Source: Lentisphaeria bacterium UBA1829 (GTDB lineage: Bacteria > Verrucomicrobiota > Lentisphaeria > Victivallales > UBA1829). From it: a DNA stretch of 14,287 bases. The stretch is from positions 2,779 through 17,065 of the forward strand of contig DDJH01000219.1 of NCBI GenBank assembly GCA_002338895.1, in the 5' to 3' direction. Shown here piece after piece: positions 1 through 6,908 of the stretch (position 1 is its first letter; each line of letters opens with the position of its first letter). The position numbers and the translations under genes are program-made. The notes below the pieces were generated by a model, which saw nothing but the letters and a program-made list of their open reading frames with translations, was not told the DNA's origin and ran no database searches.

Positions 1-983
1 CCGACGGCGGGGAAGGAACCGTCCAGACCCTTCTCCATGCGCTCCACGGGGAACTGCGTCAGATTCCCGTCCATGACCCGCTGGGGCGAATCCGGAACGC
101 TGAATTCGCCATCGCCGGAACAACCGCGATTCTGGAAATGGCGGAGGCCTCCGGAATGGCTCTTCTTGCGCCGTCGGAACTCAATCCGCTGAAGACCTCC
201 ACGTTCGGGACCGGAGAACTGATCCGGGCCGCGCTGGACGAGGGGGCGCGCGAAATCATCATCGGAATCGGTGGAAGCGCAACGGTGGATGGCGGAGCCG
301 GTATGGCGGAAGCACTCGGGTTCCGGTTTTACACGTCTGACGGAAAAGAGCTGAAAGGACTGAACGGAGGAAACCTCGGCGCCATTGGATCGCTGAGAAG
401 CGATGCGGCCGATCCGCGTCTGGCGGAGTGCCGGATCCGGATTGCCTCCGACGTCAGAAACCCTCTTCTGGGTCCGGAAGGAGCGGTGGCGGTCTTTGCG
501 CCGCAGAAGGGAGCCGGGCCGGAGATGCTGCCCGTTCTGGAAAAGGGACTTGCCAATCTTCAGGCGGTGCTCTGGAAGGCGGGACACCTGAAGCCGGCGG
601 AGGAACCTGGAGACGGAGCGGCAGGCGGACTCGGAATGGGATTGCGGGCCTTCTGCGGAGCCCGGATGGAACCGGGCGCCGAACTGGTGATCGCTCTGAC
701 CGGACTGGAAGCGGCACTGGAAGGAGCGGATCTGGTCATCACCGGCGAAGGGTGCACGGATTCTCAGACGGATTCGGGGAAACTCTGCTCCAAAGTTCTT
801 TCGCTCTGCCGGAAGCGGGGAGTCCGATGCGGGCTGCTTTCCGGCTGCATTCTCGGGAATGCGGGAGATGCCTTCGACTTTGCCTCCGCCTGCACGGAGC
901 CGGGCCGTTCACCGGAAGAGCTCCGGCTGCATGCGGAACGAAATCTTTCGGAAGCGGCCCGGCGGCTCGCAAAACAGTTCTGA
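1..983 (+). CDS. Glycerate kinase (GarK/GlxK family), 5' end cut by window edge
   Basis: Phosphorylates D-glycerate with ATP; the E. coli GarK and GlxK members give 2-phosphoglycerate, feeding glycerate into lower glycolysis in the cytoplasm. The reading frame is open from base 3 and starts inside the family motif DGGEGT, so roughly the first 45-50 residues of a family that usually has about 375-380 are missing; 326 residues are visible. Other family hallmarks follow in order: FGTGELI, GIGGSAT followed by VDGG (about 264-296), SDVRNPLLGP, FAPQKGA, and TGEG-x-x-D-x-QT with a following GK (from 741). The internal ATG at 138 is not the start, because conserved sequence lies before it. The stop is TGA at 981-983. 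It converges on the glycosidase-like gene with 24 bases between the stops. Family call is firm; the exact product (2- or 3-phosphoglycerate) is inferred from the family. Confidence 0.93.
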   Translation, partial: DGGEGTVQTLLHALHGELRQIPVHDPLGRIRNAEFAIAGTTAILEMAEASGMALLAPSELNPLKTSTFGTGELIRAALDEGAREIIIGIGGSATVDGGAGMAEALGFRFYTSDGKELKGLNGGNLGAIGSLRSDAADPRLAECRIRIASDVRNPLLGPEGAVAVFAPQKGAGPEMLPVLEKGLANLQAVLWKAGHLKPAEEPGDGAAGGLGMGLRAFCGARMEPGAELVIALTGLEAALEGADLVITGEGCTDSQTDSGKLCSKVLSLCRKRGVRCGLLSGCILGNAGDAFDFASACTEPGRSPEELRLHAERNLSEAARRLAKQF

Positions 984-1003
984 CCATTCCGGAAAAGAGA
1001 AAT

Positions 1004-1027
1004 GCGGTTATGCGTTCCCGCTTTTTT
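1004..1027 (+). terminator. Candidate intrinsic terminator after the glycerate kinase gene
   Basis: GCGG at 1004-1007 and CCGC at 1018-1021 form a short GC stem with a 10-base loop, directly followed by six T residues (1022-1027). It begins 20 bases after the kinase stop and overlaps the 3' end of the convergent gene. Read on the minus strand, the same stem is followed by a looser U-rich stretch, so it may work in both directions. The stem is only four pairs, which limits confidence. Confidence 0.45.
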
Positions 1028-2675
1028 CCGAGAGCAGGGTATTGATCCGTTCGCGGAAGCGGAGGAGCCATTCGCTTTCCCGGGGATAGCGGTGGATGGT
1101 GGGCATCTCTCCGGCCTCCTCGCGGATCAGGCGGAGCAGGGCGTCCCGTCCGATCCGGGATTCGAGAAGGCGGAGCGCGCGGAGATCCTGAAGACCCTCC
1201 GCAAAGACCTCATAGTGCAGGGAATCGACAGGGCCGTCTTTGCCGGGATAGACCATGAAAGCGCCTCCGCCGCAGAATGCGCGTCCGGCCTCCGGATCCT
1301 GATAGGGGTCCAGCTCCCAGTTCAATGAGTGCTGTGTGAACCAGAAATTGTACCCCCAGTTGAGGAAGCCGTCCAGATCGTAGAGATAGAGAAGGAGACC
1401 GAGAATGCGGTTGCGCGCGGAGGGCATTCCGAACTGACGGTTCGGAACGCCGTCTTCCCAGTTCCCGCAATAGTAGACCCAGCGCTGTTCGACCGGCTCC
1501 TTCATGAACGTCTCCAGCGCGGTGGTGGTCGGAATCGGACGGGAAATCCATTTTTCCCGCAGGAACTCCACATCCGAAAGCGCATCGATGACCGGATACT
1601 CTCCGATCAGTCCACGCAGAAGTGCGGAAGCGAAACAGTACGACTCCTTCCCCTCCGCGGAGGGTTCATCGGAGACATGGAAAAACGTGTTGGCAGGAGT
1701 CAGCCCCTTGTTTCGGAAGAACGGCAGAAGTTTCTCCATCAGAGCCCGCAGGAACGTCCGGTATTCCGGATCGGATGCCGGAACGTGCCAGCCGAACCGT
1801 TTCTCCTCAACGCCGTTCACGCGGACCACGATCTTCGGTGTTGCTTTCGCCCCCCACTGCGTGAAGGCGTGCGACATTTCAAAATACCGGAACCCGCATG
1901 CGTGCGCGGTATCGATCCAGCGTTCCAGACGATGAAAATCAAAGAAGTATTTCCCCTCCTTCCACTCAATTTCCAGAAGCTGCGCAGTCGGCCGTTCCCG
2001 TCCGATTGCGGTATCCAGCGGCACGCTCCAGAGCGGCGTGTAAAGCACATTGTTCCCGTGTTCGACCATATTGCGGAAATAGGCCTCCAGCAGTTTCCAA
2101 AACGGCTCCGTCCAGCACGCAGTCCGATGGCGGATTGAGACACAGTCCGCATAAAACCAGTTCGCGGAAAGCAGCTTCTGCTCCGGAAGGCGGAACGGCA
2201 GAACACGAAGACGGATACCAGTCCGGTGTTCCATCTCCGGCTCCTTCCAGATCAGCAGATCCTGCGGCGTGGTGATCCGGAACGCGATCTCATACTCGCC
2301 GGGTTCCATATCGGGCGGAATGCGGACCGTGCACCAGAGAGCATGCCAGTTGTTGCGCGAAAGACGAAACCGGTTGTTTTCCAGCGGAAGCAGCGCATCG
2401 GGAAACAGTCCCGGTCGATGGGTCAGAACATAAGGGTCGTCCGGCATCGCCGGCTGTGTACACGGGACCAGCCCCACCTCCCGGAGAGAAACTCCCTCTC
2501 CGAACGGCGAGCTGCACTCAATTTCAAGAATCAGATTGGAGTCCGCCCTGCATGCCAGCTGGAACGCCACTCTCTCCCCCTGCGCTCCGCTGATCCGGTC
2601 CAGACGTTCCCCCGGAAGTTCCGGGCAGCAGAACACCTTCTCCAGAGAACTCACTGTCCGCGTCGCAAAATACAT
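1008..2675 (-). CDS. DUF4091 / GH123-like glycoside hydrolase, cytoplasmic
   Basis: A 555-residue protein resembling the glycoside hydrolase 123 / DUF4091 group, whose characterised members are beta-N-acetylgalactosaminidases using an adjacent Asp-Glu pair. That pair is visible at D336-E337 in HVSDEP. Residues 1-160 look like the beta-sandwich N-terminal region typical of the family (GERVAFQLACRA; PPDMEPGEYEIAF). A catalytic barrel follows, and the C-terminal family motif VYPGKDGPVDSLHYEVFAEG is present, then LQDLRALRLLE. There is no signal peptide, so it probably acts on an imported substrate in the cytoplasm. The ATG at 2675 is chosen because a strong Shine-Dalgarno lies just upstream and the promoter at 2725-2753 excludes the longer open frame to 2765. 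Expression is probably controlled by the upstream AraC-type regulator. The family call is good; substrate is unknown, and many DUF4091 proteins are uncharacterised. Confidence 0.8.
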   Translation of the reverse strand: MYFATRTVSSLEKVFCCPELPGERLDRISGAQGERVAFQLACRADSNLILEIECSSPFGEGVSLREVGLVPCTQPAMPDDPYVLTHRPGLFPDALLPLENNRFRLSRNNWHALWCTVRIPPDMEPGEYEIAFRITTPQDLLIWKEPEMEHRTGIRLRVLPFRLPEQKLLSANWFYADCVSIRHRTACWTEPFWKLLEAYFRNMVEHGNNVLYTPLWSVPLDTAIGRERPTAQLLEIEWKEGKYFFDFHRLERWIDTAHACGFRYFEMSHAFTQWGAKATPKIVVRVNGVEEKRFGWHVPASDPEYRTFLRALMEKLLPFFRNKGLTPANTFFHVSDEPSAEGKESYCFASALLRGLIGEYPVIDALSDVEFLREKWISRPIPTTTALETFMKEPVEQRWVYYCGNWEDGVPNRQFGMPSARNRILGLLLYLYDLDGFLNWGYNFWFTQHSLNWELDPYQDPEAGRAFCGGGAFMVYPGKDGPVDSLHYEVFAEGLQDLRALRLLESRIGRDALLRLIREEAGEMPTIHRYPRESEWLLRFRERINTLLSEKSGNA

Positions 2676-2693
2676 TGTTTCCTTCTCCTCTTT
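2676..2693 (-). promoter_or_regulatory. Ribosome binding site deciding the glycosidase start
   Basis: On the minus strand, AGGAGAAGG (2681-2689) lies five bases before the ATG at 2675, with AGGAG nine bases away. No comparable site precedes the upstream in-frame ATG at 2765. Confidence 0.8.
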
Positions 2694-2724
2694 CCACACA
2701 CTCTCTCTGCTGAAACTCTTCCGC

Positions 2725-2753
2725 AGTATAATACAGAATTTGATCGGTTTCAA
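2725..2753 (-). promoter_or_regulatory. Sigma-70-type promoter of the glycosidase gene
   Basis: On the minus strand, TTGAAA (2748-2753) and TATACT (2725-2730) are separated by exactly 17 bases. Each hexamer is close to consensus (TTGACA / TATAAT). Transcription would start near 2718, leaving a leader of about 43 bases. It lies in the 146-base gap between the regulator stop and the glycosidase start. Confidence 0.75.
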
Positions 2754-2781
2754 CAGAAGAAACAAACAGAAAAAAAAGAAA

Positions 2782-2815
2782 GAATATCAGTTTTGACGCA
2801 GCATAAAACTTTTGA
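2782..2815 (-). promoter_or_regulatory. Direct-repeat candidate operator for the AraC-type regulator
   Basis: Read on the minus strand, TCAAAAGTTTTATGC (2801-2815) and TCAAAACTGATATTC (2782-2796) match at 11 of 15 positions and repeat with a 19-base period. Paired direct half-sites upstream of the -35 element are the usual arrangement for AraC-family activators. The nearer copy ends 28 bases upstream of the -35 hexamer (2753), somewhat further than typical class II sites. The region is AT-rich, so chance similarity is possible. Confidence 0.45.
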
Positions 2816-2821
2816 TGCACT

Positions 2822-3646
2822 TTAATCCAGTCCGGATCGCAGGCGGTATTCCCCGGGAGTCATTCCGGTTTTTTTCCGGATCACCTCACAGAAATAGCTG
2901 ACATGGGAGAACCCGGCGCAGCCGGCGATCTCCTTGATCGACAGGGAACTTTCGCGCAGAAGAGAGAGCGCCTTCTGAATCCGGATCTGCTCCAGGTACG
3001 CGCCGGGCGAAAGTCTCATGCTCCGCAGAAACAGACGGTTCAGCGTGGTCCGATGAATTCCCAGCTCTCCGGCCAGTTCTCCGACCGTCAGCTCCGCCTC
3101 CTGAAATCTTCGGTGGGCCAGCTCAATAAATCTTCGGACCACCCCGGCCGCTTCCCGGGATTCGGCATACCGCTCTCCCGCAAGCGCCAGAATCTCCGTG
3201 ACAACCGAAATTGCATGGCGCTGTGCATACGGAGTCCGCTGTTTCAGCAGCAGCTCAATCTCCTGGAACAGTTTGACCGGGCAAGCCCCTGCAAAACACT
3301 CCTTTCGCGGATAGCCGTACGACCGCATGAAATCCGCCGCGCCCGGTCCGTCGAACGTCACCCAGTGATACCGCCAGAGCGCATCCGGATCCACCGACCG
3401 GTGAATATGATCCTCTCCCGGCAGATGATACGTCACCTCTCCCGCCTTCAGACGGACATTCCGCCCCTCCAGCACCAGCTCTCCGCATCCTCCGACGCAC
3501 CAGAACACCTGCACAAAATTCTTCCGTCCCCCATCCGCGCGCTCCCCCCATCCATATTCCGCCTCATTGTACCCGACCGAACGGATATGCACCGGAAGCG
3601 GAAGCTCCGGCAGCGACAGATCGGGTCTGGAAATCACCTTGCGCAT
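2822..3646 (-). CDS. AraC-family transcriptional regulator with cupin-type sensor domain
   Basis: A 274-residue one-component regulator, normal length for the family. The N-terminal part (about 20-100) fits an AraC-type cupin ligand-binding fold, including HLPGEDHIHRS; a helical linker follows (about 125-180). The C-terminal double helix-turn-helix is clear: first helix pair around VGELAGELGIHRTTLNRLF, second around SIKEIAGCAGFSHVSYFCE, ending in the family signature KKTGMTPGEYR. The start could be GTG at 3655 or ATG at 3646; GAGAAG lies about eight bases before the ATG but touches the GTG, so the ATG is preferred. It precedes the glycosidase gene in the same orientation by 146 bases and probably senses a sugar or glycan fragment and activates that gene. 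The ligand is not inferable. No clear promoter for this gene was seen. Confidence 0.92.
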   Translation of the reverse strand: MRKVISRPDLSLPELPLPVHIRSVGYNEAEYGWGERADGGRKNFVQVFWCVGGCGELVLEGRNVRLKAGEVTYHLPGEDHIHRSVDPDALWRYHWVTFDGPGAADFMRSYGYPRKECFAGACPVKLFQEIELLLKQRTPYAQRHAISVVTEILALAGERYAESREAAGVVRRFIELAHRRFQEAELTVGELAGELGIHRTTLNRLFLRSMRLSPGAYLEQIRIQKALSLLRESSLSIKEIAGCAGFSHVSYFCEVIRKKTGMTPGEYRLRSGLD

Positions 3647-3800
3647 AACCACCACTTCTCACAGAAAAACAGACAGGCTCCAACACTCTCTCCCGACCGC
3701 AGAACCCGGAAAGCATCCACCCCGTCTCTCATCCCCCGCCCCCGTCCGTCTTGTTTTCCGACCGGTTCCGGCTTGATGAAAAACAAACGTTCTTCCTTCC
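3647..3800. other. Intergenic spacer with a weak inverted repeat
   Basis: No coding sequence is credible here. TTGTTTTCC (3751-3759) and GAAAAACAA (3778-3786) pair over nine positions with one mismatch (G-U in RNA), around a CCGG-rich loop. It sits 15-50 bases after the stop of the seven-gene operon and could be its 3' hairpin, but there is no T run after it on the minus strand. A G-rich stretch (minus strand of about 3730-3745) follows. No -10/-35 pair was recognised for the regulator gene. Confidence 0.35.
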
Positions 3801-5438
3801 TTACCTTCCCTGCGCGGCCGTCCCGGCGGCTCCTGAAGACGCAGCTCCCGCCGACGCCCCCGATGCCGTCTCTTCCGCCTTCTCCGCCTGCGCATTGGAA
3901 ATATACGCCTTGACCCGTTCCCCGATCGCCGGGAAATTCTGGATCACGCTTCTTGCGATCTCCGTTTTCATGGTGTCAAACGGCGGCAGACGAACCCGTC
4001 CCTTCTCGTCGTCATACTCCTTCTGGAAGCGGTTGTAGGCGATTTCGGCAAGCCGCAGATGCGCCTGCGCGCCATCCGGATCGTCGTATCCGAGAAGCAG
4101 ACAGCTCTGGAAGATCAGTCCGCTGATCAGCTCATGCACCTGTTTGTAGTTTCCATCCTTGACATCCTCCGTCCACTCCCGCAGAATGAACTGATCGAAG
4201 TCCTGATACCGCGGATCGTTCCGGCGCTCCTTCCGGATCATGCGGAAATACTCCCGCGCCTTGGCATACTTTCCATAGCTGTACAGCGTGACGACCGCAT
4301 CCTTCATGAAATTATCCAGTGCGCTCTTGAAAGTGGATGTATCATTCCGTTCATACGCCTCCTGATAGGTCTCGCGCACCGCGTCCACCAGATCGAGATT
4401 CGGAATGAGCATGTAGTTCATCGACGGCTCCTTTCCGGGCAGGAGAATCCGTCCGGCAATAAAGGACTCCTTCAGCGACTGGGTAATCATCCGGTCGCAG
4501 TCGATGCTCTGCCGTTTCGGACTGTACATGATTCCAAGAGTCGCCCAGTAGATCGCGAACGAATCGGAGAGCCTCCAGTCAAGCGTTCCATATTTCCGGT
4601 TGATCTCCAGCACGATTTCCGGACGAAGCTTGTAATATTCCCGGAGCCAGCAGTTCCGCAGGAAACACTCCAGCGCCCGGCTTGTTTCCGGTTTCAGAGC
4701 CGCGGCAAGACCGTCCGGCAGAGCTCCCAGCTCCCGGAACTTGCGCTGAAGCGCATCCAGATCTTCGAATCCGGCCTTTTTGAGAGCCTCCCACAGCGCG
4801 GCATCCTCCGCATGGAGCTTCCGGAATTCCGCATTGCTTTTCGGTGCGGCGGCGAGAGCCTCCCAGTCCGGTTCGACACCGCCGTACGCTTTCATCATCT
4901 CCTTGCAGATCATATACTTGTAATACCGCTGAGCATCGTCGAGCATATTTCCGATCTTGTGCTGATAGATCCATCCGAGCTCCCGGTAGAGAAGCGGATC
5001 ATTGGGATTGTAGTTCAGCGCCTCATCGCGGATCAGCTCGATTCCGCGCTGAACCCAGCGCCAGCGGTCCACCGGAGACGTGTATGTGACGGAAATATTA
5101 TACGCCATGTTCCATGCCAGATACGCGGTGGCTCCCGTAAACTTCGGCTGAAGCTTGGTGATCCACGACGCCAGCTGAACCATCTCAAAATATTTTCCCT
5201 GCTGCTGCAGTCCGTTTGTCCGCAGCCAGAGCATATCCGCCAGAATTCCGCGGAATCCGCCAAGCGCCACCGTTGTAAACGCCACCATCGGCGGAAGGCC
5301 CTCGATATTTCCCTCGTCGACCAGTTTGTCCTCCTTGACGATCGTATCCAGGCGCTTCTGCACAAGCACCGTCGCCGACAGCAGAACCACAAAGGCCGCA
5401 ATCGCGAAAAACCAGATCCGAAATCTTCTGAAATACAT
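3801..5438 (-). CDS. Membrane-anchored helical-repeat (TPR-like) protein, ABC-exporter accessory
   Basis: A 545-residue protein with a single N-terminal membrane segment (about residues 8-26, IWFFAIAAFVVLLSATVLVQ) after a basic start, so most of it is probably extracytoplasmic. The remainder is strongly helical. TPR-like content is suggested by segments such as NPNDPLLYRELGWIYQHKIG and repeated Trp/Tyr/Ala-rich helix pairs, including MVQLASWITKLQPKF. The last 30 or so residues are a low-complexity Ala/Gly/Ser tail. I recognise it as a type of uncharacterised protein seen next to ABC exporters in Verrucomicrobia/Lentisphaerota; no biochemical role is known to me. It is the last gene of the operon, five bases after the permease stop. 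GTG at 5447 would overlap the permease by the motif GTGA, but ATG at 5438 has a much better ribosome site. A role in assembling or gating the exporter is inference. Confidence 0.72.
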   Translation of the reverse strand: MYFRRFRIWFFAIAAFVVLLSATVLVQKRLDTIVKEDKLVDEGNIEGLPPMVAFTTVALGGFRGILADMLWLRTNGLQQQGKYFEMVQLASWITKLQPKFTGATAYLAWNMAYNISVTYTSPVDRWRWVQRGIELIRDEALNYNPNDPLLYRELGWIYQHKIGNMLDDAQRYYKYMICKEMMKAYGGVEPDWEALAAAPKSNAEFRKLHAEDAALWEALKKAGFEDLDALQRKFRELGALPDGLAAALKPETSRALECFLRNCWLREYYKLRPEIVLEINRKYGTLDWRLSDSFAIYWATLGIMYSPKRQSIDCDRMITQSLKESFIAGRILLPGKEPSMNYMLIPNLDLVDAVRETYQEAYERNDTSTFKSALDNFMKDAVVTLYSYGKYAKAREYFRMIRKERRNDPRYQDFDQFILREWTEDVKDGNYKQVHELISGLIFQSCLLLGYDDPDGAQAHLRLAEIAYNRFQKEYDDEKGRVRLPPFDTMKTEIARSVIQNFPAIGERVKAYISNAQAEKAEETASGASAGAASSGAAGTAAQGR

Positions 5439-5451
5439 CTTTCTCACCTCT
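5439..5451 (-). promoter_or_regulatory. Ribosome binding site of the helical-repeat gene, overlapping the permease stop
   Basis: On the minus strand AGAGGTGA (5444-5451) lies five bases before ATG 5438 and includes the TGA stop of the permease. This supports translational coupling and decides for the ATG over the GTG at 5447. Confidence 0.7.
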
Positions 5452-6892
5452 TGGTAGCAGCGAGCGAAAGCTCACGGCGGTTGTAAAGCCACGCACCGAG
5501 CAGCGCCAGCGGAACCCCCTTCAGAACAATCTGAAAGAGGATGGCCGAACCGATCATCGAAAGTTCAATCAGCTCCCCGTTCGCAACATAATTGGAAATC
5601 CCGAACTTCTGGAGCGGAATGATCGTGAAATGCAGCGCCCGTCCAAGATAATATCCGTAAAGATCCATCGCCGGCATGTCAAGGCCTCCGTACATGGCCT
5701 CGTTGGAAATCAGAAACGAGGCAAAGAATCCGAACGCCATATAGGAGATCGTGATGAAAATCGCGGTCGGCATCGACAGAAACGAAGCCAGCGCCACCGA
5801 CACAATCACCGTCGCCGCAATCCCGAGAAACGCCATCACCACCGCCCGGATGTAGTTTGCCAGGAACCCGGTCTCCTTCACCAGCAGAGTCGGCCCGTCC
5901 GCCACCTGAATAAACAGCGGCTTCCCGTTCGGCGCCATGTTGGTGAATCCGATTGCGGCCTTCCCGTTCACAATCACATGGTCCGCCGGCATTGCCAGCT
6001 CGTTCACCGCGGCCGTCAGAATCTGCTCCGGCGGACGCTGCAGATAGATCTGGCGCGGGATCGGTTCCGGCGCCTTCTCTCCCGGTTTGAGTTTTTTCAG
6101 ATCCGGCTGTTCCAGAAATGTGAAAACCGCTCCCCATGCGCCGTACCCGTGATCCTGATACTGCTGGATATCCACGGTCCCCGAATACGCCCGGTACCGG
6201 ATGAAGAACATGCTCTTCGGATCCAGTTTTTCCGGAAGTCCCGAATAGGTCCAGTAGCGGGTCTGCCCGACTTTGATCTCGCCCATCGCCGCGATGAGCT
6301 GCCGATAGATGGCATTCAGAGCCTTTGTCCGTTCGGTTCCGGTAAGAACCTGGGAAAGCAGCTGACCCTGGGCATTCTTCTTTTCATTGAATGCCTTGAG
6401 CGCATACGCCTGAACATCCGGGAGATCCGGCTGATAGGCGCGACGGCCGGTCAGCACCTCGTTGTCCATCCGGGCGCGTTCCTCCGCCGTGAATCCCTGC
6501 CGGTTGTACTGATACAGAATAAATCCGTAGATCACCGCCGTCGTGATCAGCAGAAGCGCGGTCAGCACCATCAGCACCCCGCAGAACTTGCCGAGCCAAA
6601 CCACATAGCGGGAAACCGGTTTGACAACGATCAGCTGCAGCCGGCAGTCCTCGACATCCGCCGTCATCGTCTGGCAGCCGAGCCAGATTCCGGAGAGCAT
6701 CAGCATCACCGTCACGAAGGTCAGGCTGTATTCCAGAGAAACCTGCATATATCCGTAAGGCGTTCCATCCCCCTTGATCGTGTTCGGAACCAGAAACACC
6801 CCCAGCAGCAGCACAAAAAGAAGAAACTGGAACACATGGGAGCGCACCGCGCTCCGGCAGCTCAGTCTGATGATTGCAAGAAAAGAGGCCAT
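5444..6892 (-). CDS. ABC-2-type transporter permease with a large extracytoplasmic insert
   Basis: A 482-residue membrane subunit of an ABC transporter. Hydrophobic segments lie near residues 20-36, 55-73, 98-127, 346-372, 373-395 and 440-471, consistent with six transmembrane helices. Between helices 3 and 4 is a hydrophilic insert of about 215 residues (130-345). It starts charged and helical and ends beta-rich, and should face the periplasm. The MTADVEDCRLQLIVVKPVSR stretch after helix 2 is typical of ABC-2/NosY-like permeases, where the cytoplasmic coupling region meets the ATPase. The start ATG 6892 has GGAG eight bases upstream. The ATPase gene ends 16 bases before it, so the pair is surely co-expressed. 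The substrate is unknown; export or maintenance of an envelope component is inference. Confidence 0.85.
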   Translation of the reverse strand: MASFLAIIRLSCRSAVRSHVFQFLLFVLLLGVFLVPNTIKGDGTPYGYMQVSLEYSLTFVTVMLMLSGIWLGCQTMTADVEDCRLQLIVVKPVSRYVVWLGKFCGVLMVLTALLLITTAVIYGFILYQYNRQGFTAEERARMDNEVLTGRRAYQPDLPDVQAYALKAFNEKKNAQGQLLSQVLTGTERTKALNAIYRQLIAAMGEIKVGQTRYWTYSGLPEKLDPKSMFFIRYRAYSGTVDIQQYQDHGYGAWGAVFTFLEQPDLKKLKPGEKAPEPIPRQIYLQRPPEQILTAAVNELAMPADHVIVNGKAAIGFTNMAPNGKPLFIQVADGPTLLVKETGFLANYIRAVVMAFLGIAATVIVSVALASFLSMPTAIFITISYMAFGFFASFLISNEAMYGGLDMPAMDLYGYYLGRALHFTIIPLQKFGISNYVANGELIELSMIGSAILFQIVLKGVPLALLGAWLYNRRELSLAATKR

Positions 6893-6908
6893 GTCAAGAT
6901 CTCCGCAC

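Noticed and set aside
2676..2765. 30-residue N-terminal extension of the glycosidase, which looks like a hydrophobic leader (MFLLLKPIKF)
   Set aside because: This stretch contains the -10/-35 promoter and the ribosome site for the ATG at 2675, and the extension has no cleavage-site pattern.
2801..2818. GCAT-CAAAAGTTTT-ATGC near the regulator stop as a terminator
   Set aside because: The stem is short, AT-rich and nearly loop-less, and no T run follows directly; the sequence is better explained as part of the direct repeats.
1329..2825. Plus-strand open frames opposite the glycosidase-like gene
   Set aside because: The minus strand carries the family motifs, ribosome site and promoter; the plus frames show no domain.
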